Positions 13,001 through 23,215 of a stretch of 64,000 nt of DNA are shown here, in pieces (positions within the stretch are counted from its first letter, which is position 1; every line of letters begins with the position of its first letter). A program made the position numbers and the translations under genes. Below the pieces are notes generated by a model. The model saw nothing but the letters and a program-made list of their open reading frames with translations. It was not told where the DNA came from and made no database searches. Where the stretch lies: positions 124,001 to 188,000 of the forward strand of contig CAJNOI010000150.1 of assembly GCA_905250115.1 (NCBI GenBank), in the 5' to 3' direction. The stretch is from Adineta steineri. Taxonomy: Eukaryota; Rotifera; Eurotatoria; Adinetida; Adinetidae.

Positions 13001-13558
13001 ATCATTAATATTGCGTTCAATAAAATTCTCTTATAAAAAGATTCAAAATCTTCTTTATTCTTCATTAGAATTTAACTTGCCGACAAGAAAATATTCTATT
13101 ACTTTTGTATTCAAATAATACATCATTATATCGGTTAGTAATGTCTTACGAATTATAACAAATTTAAAACAATATTCAACTTCTTTTACCAGAATTTTTA
13201 TGTGGATTTAAAAATGTTATGAGGATATTCTTCGATCTGTGAATACGTGTTTTTTTATGCATAGGTTTAGGTCATAAATCTTTTAAAATCTTAATCATGA
13301 TTAAATGATTATTTGATTTTAATTTATTATTATATATAATTTATTATGGAAACTATTCATCTTTTGTATTGGTATCACGAGAGATTTATATTGGAATATA
13401 ATATTTAATAATGCTCATTCTTAATTTGTAATTGTATTTCGAAAATAGATGAGATAAGAAGCTACAATAATAACATAAGGGATAACAAAAGAGTATTCCT
13501 ATTAGGGAAAGGTATTTCTAACAAAAATCACTTCATCAGATCGGAGACTATTTAATAT

Positions 13559-13590
13559 GAGGAGGTGTTCAGTAGCGGAGGTTTTATTGT
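13559..13590. repeat. Fragment of pogo-like MITE end
   Basis: GAGGAGGTGTTCAG...CGGAGGTTTTATTGT resembles the right end of the element at 53826-54702, where GGAGGTGTTCAT and GAGGTTTTACTGT recur. No second end is visible, so it is probably an eroded solo terminus. Confidence 0.4.
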
Positions 13591-13912
13591 CCTATAAATA
13601 ATTCATTGATAAGAAAGTAATCGTGCATAATTAAAAAGAACCGGAGATGAATCGGATTTTGTCTCGAATTGAAACTATTTTCTACAGTCATATCTTTAAA
13701 GAAAAAAAGTCTAGATAGTTTTTTTCAATAAATGTCAATTCTTTTTTGTAATTTCTTTGTTTCCTATATAGATTGAATATCATACTTATAGAAATGTAGT
13801 TAAGTGAAATCTTTATTTTGAATAGAAAAATAGAAAGAGAATTTTAATATATAAATATATGTTCTAAGTGAATTGATTTAAAATAGAAGTGGTAATATCA
13901 TCGTATAAATCA

Positions 13913-15098
13913 ATGAGTGAACAAACAAATTTATCTCGTGATGATTCATTATTTTGGAGTGGAACAGCACCTGTAAATTGTGATATAATTCGAATATTTG
14001 GTATATATTTATGTATATCGTCATTTATTGGTATTATTTGCAATGGTTCACTTCTTTATAGTTTTATTCGATATAAAGATCTTCGTTCCCCATCAAATAT
14101 ATTTGTTATGTTTATAGTTGGAATGGGTTTATTAGCATCTTGTACTCTTCTTCCATTGACAGGTACATCATCAATCTATTGTCAATGGTTATATAATCGT
14201 AGTGGATGTTTTCTTGATGGAATTATTGGATTTTTATATGGATGTAGTAGTGTTTATCTACTTTGTGCAGTAAGTATTAGTCGATGTTATATTATTATAC
14301 GACCACTCAATGCAAATAAAGTTACAGTCAGTTTTTTATTTTAATAAAATAATTATTAAAAAATTCTATATGAAAATTTAGCTTGAAAAATGTATTATTG
14401 CATCGTGTGGAGTTGTATTAATAAGTTTTCTCTGGACCATGATGCCATTAATGGGATGGAATGAATATACAATGGATGTTAGTATATTCACTTTTTTGTT
14501 TTTATTTCAAATTATTTGTTAATATAAAAAAAACTAAAAAAATCTTTCATTTTTAGTTAGGTCGTACATCATGTTGTATAAATTGGTATGATAATCGTCC
14601 AGTCTATTTATCATTTACTATTGTTATATTTATATTTATTTATTGCATTCCATTAATTATTCTTATTGTAACAAATACAATAACTATGATTGGTCTTAAA
14701 CGAATGCGTGAAAATATTGAACGTGGTCTTCAATTAAATTTTAGTCAAAGACGAATTGAAATGGAAAGACGCATTTTAAGAAGTAAAATTTCAATTAAAA
14801 TAAGATTTTGAAAAACTAATTCTTAAATAAATCTTTAGGTATAACAATAACAACATGTGGTTTTTTCATAACATGGACACCTTATTCAATAGCCGTGTTA
14901 ATTTCAATTTTTCGTGGTCCAGATTATGGAACACCACCTATAATTACTTCAATTTGTTCAATCTTTGCAAAATCATCTGCAATATGGATTCCATTACTTT
15001 ACATGGGTACATCTACTCAATTTCGATTTCGTTTGGTTAATAATACTGCAGTAGATCAACAAACAGCAACTAATCGAGTAACTGCAACACAACAATGA
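13913..15098 (+). CDS. Opsin-type rhodopsin-family GPCR
   Basis: Four exons (13913-14326, 14382-14477, 14557-14782, 14839-15098) give 331 residues. An upstream in-frame GTG is not needed, since ATG 13913 fits. Seven hydrophobic helices are visible. C99 at the top of TM3 can pair with C176/C177 in loop 2, where GWNEY is opsin-like. TM6 has FFITWTPYS (254-262). TM7 reads FAKSSAIWIPLLY (288-300), and K290 aligns with the retinal-binding lysine of opsins (FAKTSAxYNPxxY). This lysine makes a photoreceptor or photoisomerase-type opsin the best call, perhaps peropsin/RGR or another divergent group. Odd points: the E/DRY triplet is S123-R124-C125 and NPxxY is IPLLY, so classical G-protein coupling may be altered. 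Confidence 0.8.
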
Positions 15099-16000
15099 AT
15101 TTATTTCAATATCGAACTAAAATAAATATTAACTAATCTTCTTAATATTTTATTTTATTTATTTCTCTTTAATTATTTTCAAAAGTAAAGATTCAAATTT
15201 ATCAATATCTAGAAATACATTTTTCTAACTCTTTTCATGATCTTTCATACAACCAATGAGAAAATTAGTTTCTAAAAATCCTGTTTTGGGATTTAATGAA
15301 GTTAACAATTGAATTTCATTATTTTTTATGAAGAATTAAACATGACTTTTTCGGGTTCCACTCGAGTGAATTCTTTTCTTCTAGTTTTAATAAAATCTTT
15401 TCAAAGATTCTCACAGGAAATTTCCCTCATATTAATCTTATATATAATTCTCATTGAATCAATGTCTTATTAGAAAGACTTTTATAGAAATTAATTATGA
15501 AAAATAAAATCTGATTTCATATATATTTATTATATAAAAGTTAACTTAACCTTCTCCAGTCCATTCTATGAAAAAAGCTTCACATACTGATTTTTTCTGA
15601 TGGAACAATGAATAGAAGATTCAATAATATAATGATACTTAGAAAAATCTCTAGAATTTGCTTTAATATTTTTCCACAATAGTTTAGAAATAAATAAATA
15701 AAACTAAACTCGTTCATTAATTTAGATTCTTGAAAGAAAGATGTGCATTTCAATTTCAATGATTAAATAATGATTTACTGACGAAAGAATTTTGAATAGA
15801 ATCTATAAGAATGAATATATATTAATTTTAATATTCATTCAATGTTTTTTTAATATAAAAAAAAGTTGTATATATAATAGAGAATGATTTGATAAAAATC
15901 AATTTATTTAATCTAATAAATGAAAAAGTAACTAATATATATATGTATAATGAATATAAGAATAAAAGTAATGTTTGTTATGAAAGTATTTCAAATAAAC
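15099..16000. other. Intergenic spacer between convergent genes
   Basis: AT-rich 3' flanks of the opsin and DUF4139-like genes. Only short AT-driven frames are present and nothing else is recognised. Confidence 0.5.
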
Positions 16001-17460
16001 TCAGCATTGATCTTTATTATCTTTATATTCAATTAAAATGTCATATTGATAAATTTGTTCATTATTTGATTTTAATTCTTCTCCAATGATTAAAATACCT
16101 TCAGGAATTGATTGAATTTTGTCATTTAATTGTTTATTATCAGATTTGGGTGTAATTGTAAATTTTTGTGAAGTTATTATTTCTTTATATTCATATTTAA
16201 TTGATTTTGATTTGGAATTTTTAATAATTAAATTAATTGAATATAATGCTGAATCTCTTTTTTGTGATAAAATTTTAACTTGACGTATAAAACTAACATC
16301 AGGATCATTTCCACAATCTAAATCTTGTTTTTCACCTTGTGAAAGATCTGATATTTGTGTTTGTCCAACAACTCTTCCATCTTCTCGTATTGTTATTGTT
16401 CCTTTAGGTAAAAAACTATCGGATTCAATTCGATATTTTCTTTGAAATTTTCCTTTTTGTGTTTGTTCTTGAAAATAATTTTCTAATCCCGAATATTTTT
16501 CTAATTTTAAATTTGGTTTAACAAAAGGAAGTGAAAATGTTGATTGTTGAATAAGAATAAATGGTTGATTTATTGAATAAAAATAAATTCCAGCTAATTC
16601 ACCTTCAGATTGAATTGAAGGTGGTACAGCTGGAGATGAATCACAACAACAACAACATGTTTTCATACAACATCGTTTCATTAATCTAGGTGCATGATGA
16701 GTTTGTTGAAGATGAACATCACCACCAAATAATTCCGTATGTTTTATTTGATAATCACGTTTTGTATTATTTGTCATATCAGCCCAAGCTTCAAATGAAT
16801 GTTTATCTGATTCAATTTTTAAATTATATCGTGGTGACCAATTGATTCCTAAAAAAAGAAAAAAGAAAATAATTTTAATAAAAGATTGAAATAAAACTAA
16901 ACCATTAATAAGATATGAAAGTATTGCATCTCCTTCTTGTCGTAAAGCAAAAGTAACTTCTTGTCCTTCTTCTTCAGGAATATTAACATATTCAAGTTCA
17001 TAATTTTGTCCACGAATATATCGACCTGATTTAACTTCTTTTAATAATAAATCTGCGGAACGAATAACTTGACATTCAATTGGTTGTTCATGTTGACGAC
17101 GAATAAAAACAATTTGATTTTCTAAATTATTTGCTTTTGTTACACTATTTTGACTTATAACATCAATTCCTTCAATACTAAGACTTCCTTTTACAATTTG
17201 ATCATAAACTTCACGTGGAAAATAAATTTTAAAATTCTAAATAAACATTTATTTATTAAATAAGAAAAAAAGAAATCTTTTCAAATTTCTATTTATACTT
17301 GTGGTGCATTGAATTTTTCACGAATTTCAGTAAATGATGGATATATACGAAGTTCTGTAAATGATGGAAAGATTTTATCTTTATCTTTATCTTTATCTTT
17401 ATCTTTATCTTTTCCATTAATTGAATGTTGGTCACTTGTATCACTTGAATCTGTACTCAT
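16001..17460 (-). CDS. DUF4139-like protein with cysteine cluster
   Basis: Three exons (17460-17299, 17236-16903, 16848-16001) give 447 residues. Exon 1 encodes a Lys-Asp repeat (about residues 17-28) from a hexanucleotide microsatellite, then FPSFTELRIYPSFTEIRE. The middle part (55-165) reads FKIYFPREVYDQIVKGSL and EEEGQEVTFALRQEGD. The next segment, NWSPRYNLKIESD...ADMTNNTKRDYQIKHTELF (about 168-206), fits the DUF4139 pattern (W-x-P-x-Y, N-x-T, L-x-x-G). The C-terminal ESDSFLPKGTITIREDGR also fits. A cluster of seven cysteines in ten residues (225-234) is unusual and could be palmitoylated or metal-binding. No signal peptide or membrane span is seen. Function of the family is unclear. Confidence 0.72.
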
Positions 17461-18282
17461 TTTTTTATAAATATCTGAAATAAATCATAAAATAACCTTT
17501 AACGATATATCACCTTCATCAATGATATTATTCTCATTATTCATACATGATCGATAAATATAAATATGTACATTTATGTTCTTTTCTTCCTTGGCTTTCT
17601 TTTTTCACCTATTAACGATTAGGAATAAATAGAAAAAGAAAAGAGGTCTCTAGTATTTATTAACTATATCTATTCAAATAAATCTATATATAATAAATGT
17701 CTTCATACATGTTTTAATATTCGAATTAGCTTATCTAATAAATTAATCTATTATTATGTTTTACAATTTGTCTCAGAAATGACTAGATGAAATAAAACTA
17801 TCAGCTCATATTTCAATTTTTAGAACATTTTTCAAGTGAATTCAGATAACTATAGAAATTATATCGTTGTTCATATCTGTATGGTACACATTTGAATAAT
17901 ATAGAAAGATTGTCATTTTTCGACTGAATATTTATATTTTACTTGAAACTTTCATTATTTGTTCTTGTTCTATATAAAAAGTATTAATGTCTTGCCTTTG
18001 TCAATAATAGAAATATTTATAATCAAAGTAAATATTTTTATTTTTACTAAATAAAAACTGTGAGAATAATTCTAAATCTATATTTAATTTTTTTAATTCT
18101 TAATAAAATCAATATGACTATTGAAAAATTTGTCTTATACTTCTTTTTCTGCGATATAAATTGAAATAAATTTTATTATATTTAAGAATAATGAGTGACA
18201 TCTTTAATAAATCTATAAATAACCATGATATTAACGAAAAGATAAGATAAAAATAAACATATTTATCATTTCGTAACAAAGC
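17461..18282. other. Divergent intergenic region
   Basis: About 820 bp between divergently transcribed DUF4139-like and formiminoglutamase-like genes, so both promoters must lie here. AT-rich, with no motif strong enough to call. Confidence 0.5.
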
Positions 18283-19269
18283 ATGACTAACGATGATATT
18301 CGTTTAGGTGATATTATTATTGAAGATGATGGTGGTGATATAGTTTTAATTGGATTTCCATATGATGAAGGTGTACGAAGAAATAATGGAAGAGTTGGAG
18401 CTAAATTTGGTCCAAATTCATTTCGTCAATTATTAAAACGAACAGGAACTGTTGTTAATGCTGAATATGATGATCTTGATATTAGAAAATATGTGAAAAT
18501 ATCTGATGGAGGAAATATAAATGAAAATTTAAGTTTAGAAGAAGCTCATCAACAATTAGAAGAACGTATTAATCAATTAATAAAACAAGGAAAAATTCCA
18601 TTTGTTGTTGGAGGTGGAAATGATCAATCATATCCAAATGCTTCAGCTTTATTAAATAATTCAAAATCAATTTATGTTATTAATATTGATGCACATCTTG
18701 ATGTACGACCATTAAAAGAAAATAATAAAGCTCATTCTGGTTCACCTTTTAGACAATTAATTGAAGATCAAAGATTTAAATCTAATACTTCAAGTACAGA
18801 TTCTATTACAAAGAAATATAAATGTCTTTTTTTTATTTTAGATCGATTTATTGAATTTGCAAGTCAAGGATCTCAATGTTCAATAGAACATGTGAATTAT
18901 CTACGTTCAAAATCCCCATTAACAAATATAATTTGGTATCAATCAATTCGAAATGATCCTTTAACACCATTTCGTTCAATAATAAAATCCGGTGAAGAAG
19001 ATAAATGTGATATATTTGTATCATTTGATATTGATTCAATAATTTCATCATCATGTCCAGGTGTTAGTGCACCTGCAACTGTTGGTCTTTCAGCTGAACA
19101 AGCTTGTGATATTGCTTTCTATGCAGGACAATCTTTTCAAGTTAAATTAATGGATCTTAGTGAATATAATCCATCGATCGAAGAATACAGAACTGGAAAA
19201 CTTGTTACACTTATTTTTTATCATTTTATTCTTGGACGAGCTAAAGCAATTAGAGATTCAATCAAATAA
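18283..19269 (+). CDS. Formiminoglutamase/arginase-family ureohydrolase
   Basis: The frame is open for 328 codons, but a 48-bp stop-free segment (18794-18841, GTACAG...TTTTAG) looks like a normal-length intron. Removing it restores NRFIEFASQGSQCS, typical of formiminoglutamases, and gives 312 residues. Family motifs: GGGNDQSY (110-117), NIDAHLDVRP (134-143; ligands D136, H138, D140) and SFDIDSI (231-237; D233, D235). These enzymes hydrolyse guanidino or formimidoyl groups at a two-manganese centre; formiminoglutamase acts in histidine breakdown. The first His ligand of arginases is Asn here (N113), a change I recall in formiminoglutamase-like relatives, so activity is plausible but unproven. 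No targeting peptide is visible. Confidence 0.82.
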   Translation: MTNDDIRLGDIIIEDDGGDIVLIGFPYDEGVRRNNGRVGAKFGPNSFRQLLKRTGTVVNAEYDDLDIRKYVKISDGGNINENLSLEEAHQQLEERINQLIKQGKIPFVVGGGNDQSYPNASALLNNSKSIYVINIDAHLDVRPLKENNKAHSGSPFRQLIEDQRFKSNTSSTDSITKKYKCLFFILDRFIEFASQGSQCSIEHVNYLRSKSPLTNIIWYQSIRNDPLTPFRSIIKSGEEDKCDIFVSFDIDSIISSSCPGVSAPATVGLSAEQACDIAFYAGQSFQVKLMDLSEYNPSIEEYRTGKLVTLIFYHFILGRAKAIRDSIK

Positions 19270-19412
19270 CCTTTTTTTTCTTTTATTTAGAAAAAAACAA
19301 AACTAATAATTATTCAACTAATTTTTAAATTAACCTTTTCTTTCTATTTAAAAAATAAAAAAAATCAATTTTATTTAATTAAAAACATCATTATTTTTGT
19401 TTTACGTACTCA

Positions 19413-19440
19413 TAGGGTGTGGGTGAATGCAAGATAAGTA
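19413..19440 (+). repeat. Telomere-like repeat, left arm (T2)
   Basis: AGGGTGTGGGTGAATGCAAG then ATAAGTA: left arm plus loop of the palindromic family. It abuts the FAD-oxidase relic; no right arm. Confidence 0.6.
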
Positions 19441-19810
19441 GCATATTGAGTTTCATACGTTGCACTTAAACTATTATAAGTAAGTAACATTGATGGTGAT
19501 GGAAACGTTCGTAGTATAGCTGAAAGTGCAACTACATAAGCTCCACCACCTCCTCGCAATATCCAGAATAAATCAGGATTTTGATATTTATTTACTACTT
19601 GACGTTGTCCATCAGCTGTGACTACCTCTTTGTAATAAGTCACCTGTTGAATCAACAGTACTTGCTGATCCACCAACAGCAATCAAATTTTATTGAACTA
19701 ACCACGTATTTATTTTTTTCCATTGACTACCTGTACCAACACGAACAAGTTTTGATACAATTCCATCAGTACATAATAAATAGTCATTGATTAATGCTAT
19801 ATTCTTCATA
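19441..19810 (-). pseudogene. Berberine-bridge-type FAD-linked oxidase relic
   Basis: Read on the minus strand, two frames encode consecutive parts of a PCMH-type FAD-binding domain. 19810-19690 gives LCTDGIVSKLVRVGTGSQW and LIAVGGSASTVDSTGDLLQ, the substrate-independent FAD-binding region. 19682-19441 gives NPDLFWILRGGGGAYVVALS, the classic NPDLFWALRGGGGG signature. A stop and a frame change separate them, and both the N terminus and the BBE C terminus are missing, so this is a truncated pseudogene of a host or transferred enzyme gene. In this family the intact enzyme oxidises sugars or alcohols with covalent FAD. The relic runs straight into a telomere-like arm (T2), and another palindrome lies about 140 bp beyond its other end. 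Confidence 0.72.
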
Positions 19811-19949
19811 TAATAAAGCTAAAGAAGAAGTGGTCCAGTTGCTTCTATAATTTATCGAAGATTAGACATGTTCAGATAAAGTAGCATTAATATCGTATAA
19901 AATTATAGATCTCTAAGTACATATTATATTATCAGAAATAATTGAACAT

Positions 19950-20016
19950 GAGGGTGTGGGTGAGTATGCGTGAGAGTGTAGGTTAAGAGAAGAAACACCT
20001 ACACCCTCAAGATGGT
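19950..20016. repeat. Telomere-like palindrome (T3)
   Basis: GAGGGTGTGGGTGAGT left arm and CACCTACACCCTCAAGAT right arm around a loop of about 30 bases. A clear copy of the family. Confidence 0.8.
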
Positions 20017-20676
20017 GGATGTAAAAGATATGGTCATATCCTAATCTACCGCTTTTCACATCCCTATTCTTATGATACTGCTTTAGAAATAATACTGACC
20101 GATTCTATGCAGCGTCTGGAAAATTTTCTCCTCTTTGATGATTTTTCTGTCTTATTCTATCGCAAACAAAGCCCTAGTAACACTTCATTCACTTACTTTC
20201 ATTACATATGTCATAGTTCATTAAAAGAAAGAATTTATTTTCTCTCTCTCTTATTATTATAGGTTAAGATATGTTGCATTGCTCTGTTCAATCGCAGAAG
20301 AAAACACAATAAACAATAAATATAAACACTTTTTGTATACGTGTTTAATATCCATAAGAAAAAAGCTAACAGTTCAATGTTGTCTTTTAAAAATATAAGT
20401 GTAAATATGGATACTATTCTCATTCTTCTTTTCATTCACAGTTTGAAGTTAAATACAAATAATTAATTCAAACAGGAAATTGTGAAACGTGAGTGCACAT
20501 ATGAACAGTTCTGAATCATCCTTAGTCACACTCTCTTCTTTTACCTTGACTGACCTTTTCTTTTCTTGGGTATTTTTCTCTCTCCTTTATTTTTTAACCT
20601 GGCGTCCGCTTCTCTCTATGCTTCTTATTGCACTGTGACTGCTTGTGTCAGTCGTTATGCCATCTTCTAAACGAAA
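20017..20676. other. Block between palindromes T3 and T4, no gene recognised
   Basis: About 660 bp, less AT-rich than normal spacer, with broken coding-like frames on both strands. No domain is identifiable. It may be an eroded gene segment. Confidence 0.4.
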
Positions 20677-20733
20677 GGATGTGGGTGTGGATATGGATGC
20701 ATATACTTCACTGACACACACCCACATTCTCAA
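20677..20733. repeat. Telomere-like palindrome (T4)
   Basis: GGATGTGGGTGTGG left arm and ACACACCCACATTCTCAAT right arm around about 25 bases. Confidence 0.75.
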
Positions 20734-20743
20734 TCAATAATAA

Positions 20744-20980
20744 CGTAATAGTGCGAGATATGATAAATCTAATGGGAAGTACTGGACATGTTTAAAATCA
20801 AGGAATATATTAAAAGATAAAATAAATAAACATTCAAGTAACAATAATACTGTTTCTTCTATTAATGTTACTAATCCAACAACAACAACCAGAAAATTAA
20901 AACAACAAATAGATCTCAATAATCAACAAAATGAAGTAAGTAGTATCAATTATCCAATCACAAGAAATAGATTAAAATAA
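20744..20980 (+). pseudogene. Gene fragment, possibly FLYWCH-type zinc finger
   Basis: A 78-codon open frame without a start codon reads RYDKSNGKYWTCLKS and then an Asn/Ser/Thr/Gln-rich tail. The K-x-x-NGKYW-x-C pattern resembles the centre of a FLYWCH zinc finger, a domain abundant in bdelloid genes and transposases. The paired histidines are not visible, so the domain is incomplete. It lies alone between palindromes T4 and T5. Confidence 0.35.
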
Positions 20981-21002
20981 TCAATAAATAATAATGATCT
21001 TG

Positions 21003-21058
21003 GGGAATGGGTGTAAGTGTCTCTCCTTTGTGTCTCTAACTCACACTTTCAAGTCTCG
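21003..21058. repeat. Degenerate telomere-like palindrome (T5)
   Basis: GGGAATGGGTGTAAGTGTCT ... AACTCACACTTTCAAGTCT. Arms are diverged but keep the G-then-C order and the CAAG end. Confidence 0.5.
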
Positions 21059-21262
21059 GAATCTACTGTTTCTCCGTAATACTTTTTTTCATTTCCAATA
21101 AATTAATTTAAAGCAAAAGTAGCAATGATAACTTGATTAAATTAAGAAAAAAAACTTGTATTGTTCTCATTTCATGAATAATATAAAAACAGTCTGCAGC
21201 AAATAAATGTGTTTATTGAATAGATTCCTTCATACACCACTCTGTTGTGGAATAATCAAAAA

Positions 21263-22595
21263 GGGTGTCATTTAAGTGGTCAGTAGAATAAATGAAACGG
21301 TCAGTAAAAAAAAAATTCAAAAGTCAGTAGAATTATTGAATGGTCAGTAAAGTAATGATTGATCAGTAAATTATTGAAATGGTCAGTAATTAATTTAATA
21401 TATCCGTAATAAAATTTAAACGATCAGTAGATAAAATGAAATGGAAAGTAAAATAATATAAATTTGTGAAAATTTGGTCTACTTTTTTTTTTTCTTTTCT
21501 TCTCCCATAATAACAAATGACAGAGGATATACATTTTTTTTCGTTCTGTGACTTCTACGTCTATCCAAAGTACTATCTGCTTGGAATTTTCCTTGTTTTA
21601 ATCAGTGAAAGAATTTTCTTGTGTTGGTTTTTTCCCAATGCAATGGGATATTACCACATCCAGGTACTATCTAATACCTATATAAACTCGCAAACTTTAT
21701 CAACAATGCGCTTGACTCTACTAACAGAACAATCAAAAACGATGGGACGTTTCGTGAACGTCATGTTTTATCCAGATTTTTGACAACATCTTCGGATATT
21801 ATACGTAATTGGTCAATAGATTGTGATACATCATTAACAAATGCAAAGCATTTCGCTACAGAACCCACAATCAGTTTAGCGTTATGGACTTCATCATATC
21901 AATGGGCCAAATCAAACAAAAATGTTATTTGTTTAAACAATGAATCTTCTAAAGTTTATTATATACCAGCTCGTGATTTAGATTCAATTCCTCAAAAAGA
22001 TTTGAATAGATACAAGACACAAAAATTTACCACCTTCAATCAATTGAAAAAATCATTTGATATTTGGTGTCTGGAAGTAGAAAATGATTCAAATTGGAGA
22101 AAATCAAAATGTAACTGCCCGGCATTTCTCAAAAAATTTATACGTAAACATGTTGTTGGGATGGGGATAAGATTAAAGCATTGCAAACCACCAGCTGCAG
22201 CAAAAACAGTTCCCATCGGCGAAAAGCGAAAACGTGGTCGTCCATATAAAGCTAAAACTGCTCTCTTAGTGCAATAATAGAGTTTTCTTCTCATTCTTTC
22301 TATAGCTCTTGAAAATTCTCTTTATTATACTTAAATAAAATTTTCTTTGATAATGAATATTTTTTACTGATAAACTAAATTTTTTACAGACCAAAAGTGA
22401 ATTTCTTACTGACCAAATTTCTTTTTTTTACTGACAAAAATCATATTTTTTTACTGCTACTTTCACAAAATCTACTGATCATTTTTGAATTGTTTACTGA
22501 TTTTTTTCAAACTGACCACTTAATATATTTACTGACCATTTCAATATTTTTTTACTGACATTTCAATTATTTTACTGACCACGAAACATATTCCC
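21263..22595 (+). mobile_element. Mutator-like (MULE) DNA transposon with tandem-repeat TIRs
   Basis: 1333 bp flanked by a 9-bp target duplication, AATCAAAAA (21254-21262 and 22596-22604), the length typical of MULEs. The outer ends match imperfectly as inverted repeats: GGGTGTCATTTAAGTGGTC versus GGGAATATGTTTCGTGGTC. Both terminal zones, about 220 bp each, consist of degenerate subrepeats of GGTCAGTARAAT (left) and ATTTTACTGACC (right). Copy B of the surrounding duplication keeps the uninterrupted target at about 23681-23690, which proves insertion and polarity. The interior holds a truncated transposase C terminus; most of the catalytic region is missing, so the copy is non-autonomous. Confidence 0.9.
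21517..22277 (+). pseudogene. MULE transposase C-terminal remnant with SWIM-like zinc finger
   Basis: Two adjoining frames. 21517-21783 ends in MGRFVNVMFYPDF and a stop. 21780-22277, which has no ATG at its start, continues as TTSSDIIRNWSIDCDTSL and SLALWTSSYQWAKSNKNVIC. It ends in CNCPAFLKKFIRKHVVGMG and a basic GEKRKRGRPYKAK tail with an AT-hook-like GRP. The CxC...KH segment is the SWIM zinc finger placed after the MULE catalytic core. The third ligand, usually Cys before KH, is Arg here. The DDE core is absent, so it cannot act alone. Confidence 0.75.
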
Positions 22596-22690
22596 AATCA
22601 AAAATAGTTTTCAAAATTATCAAGATTAAATTAGACTGTTCTAAAAGTTAGAATTCAATTAAAGTTGCATGCAAAATATATTGAGGTGTT

Positions 22691-23215
22691 CTAGAATTCG
22701 CCCGATGGTTCACCACCACCTATATTAATTTTAGATGGGTGACTGTCGGATTTTGTTTTGGTATGAGGTAAACCACCATGTATGGTAGCGAGCCAGTAGG
22801 TTGCAATAATAGATGTTAAATACGTAAATACAAATGCCGTTATCATCAGATTGACTGAATATTCGTAGGTCGTAGCGAAGAAGGATGAAAACGTGCTAAG
22901 CAGGAAAATTGTTGTAATAATTAGTAAAATGACTGTTCCAACAGGTACGTAATGATTTTTTAGTTTACCGCTGAATATTAGGCCTAATACAGTCAGACAG
23001 CCGATCAACAAGAGCAACGAGACGATAGATAGAGGACCAGCAGCTGCATAGTCTTTACTTACAGAAGGGCTGAAAACAAAAAATCCCAGAACAGGACCTT
23101 GGATGCCATCTCGACCCCAACCTGGTGTTGCCAAACCAAGAAGACAGAACACTGTGGAAAGTCCTGTAATCGCCATCATAGCATAAAGCAATGATTTTTC
23201 ATTAATGGAAATCAT
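22691..23215 (-). CDS. Four-helix membrane protein, tandem copy A
   Basis: 174 residues from ATG 23215. The longer open frame begins at TTG and is preceded by a probable 5'-UTR intron (ACAG|GTAATAAA ... GTTAACAG|TTG). Four hydrophobic segments: about 9-30, 60-83, 92-112 and 122-145. The first extracellular loop opens with TPGWG, loosely like the W-containing first loop of claudin/PMP22 tetraspans, but no C-x8-C pair is present. The tail HTKTKSDSHPSKINIGGGEP is hydrophilic and probably cytoplasmic. Its paralogue lies 1.1 kb away on the same strand. The helices and tail are nearly identical, while the first loop (about residues 35-60) differs strongly. Function unknown; surface or junction protein is only an inference. 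Confidence 0.8.
   Translation of the reverse strand: MISINEKSLLYAMMAITGLSTVFCLLGLATPGWGRDGIQGPVLGFFVFSPSVSKDYAAAGPLSIVSLLLLIGCLTVLGLIFSGKLKNHYVPVGTVILLIITTIFLLSTFSSFFATTYEYSVNLMITAFVFTYLTSIIATYWLATIHGGLPHTKTKSDSHPSKINIGGGEPSGEF

Larger units (their letters stand above)
9939..13912. other. Long AT-rich intergenic region
   Basis: About 4 kb without a supported gene. Open frames (10903-11094 +, 11245-11021 -, 12117-12308 +) are AT-driven, without domains or splice context. Slightly GC-richer scraps occur at 11845-12065 and 12600-12660, including AACCCT...AGGGTT arms around 12037-12062. A pogo-like fragment lies at 13559-13590. Confidence 0.45.

Noticed and set aside
13889-13912. Upstream extension of the opsin N terminus
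   Set aside because: It would start at GTG; ATG 13913 gives a normal N terminus.
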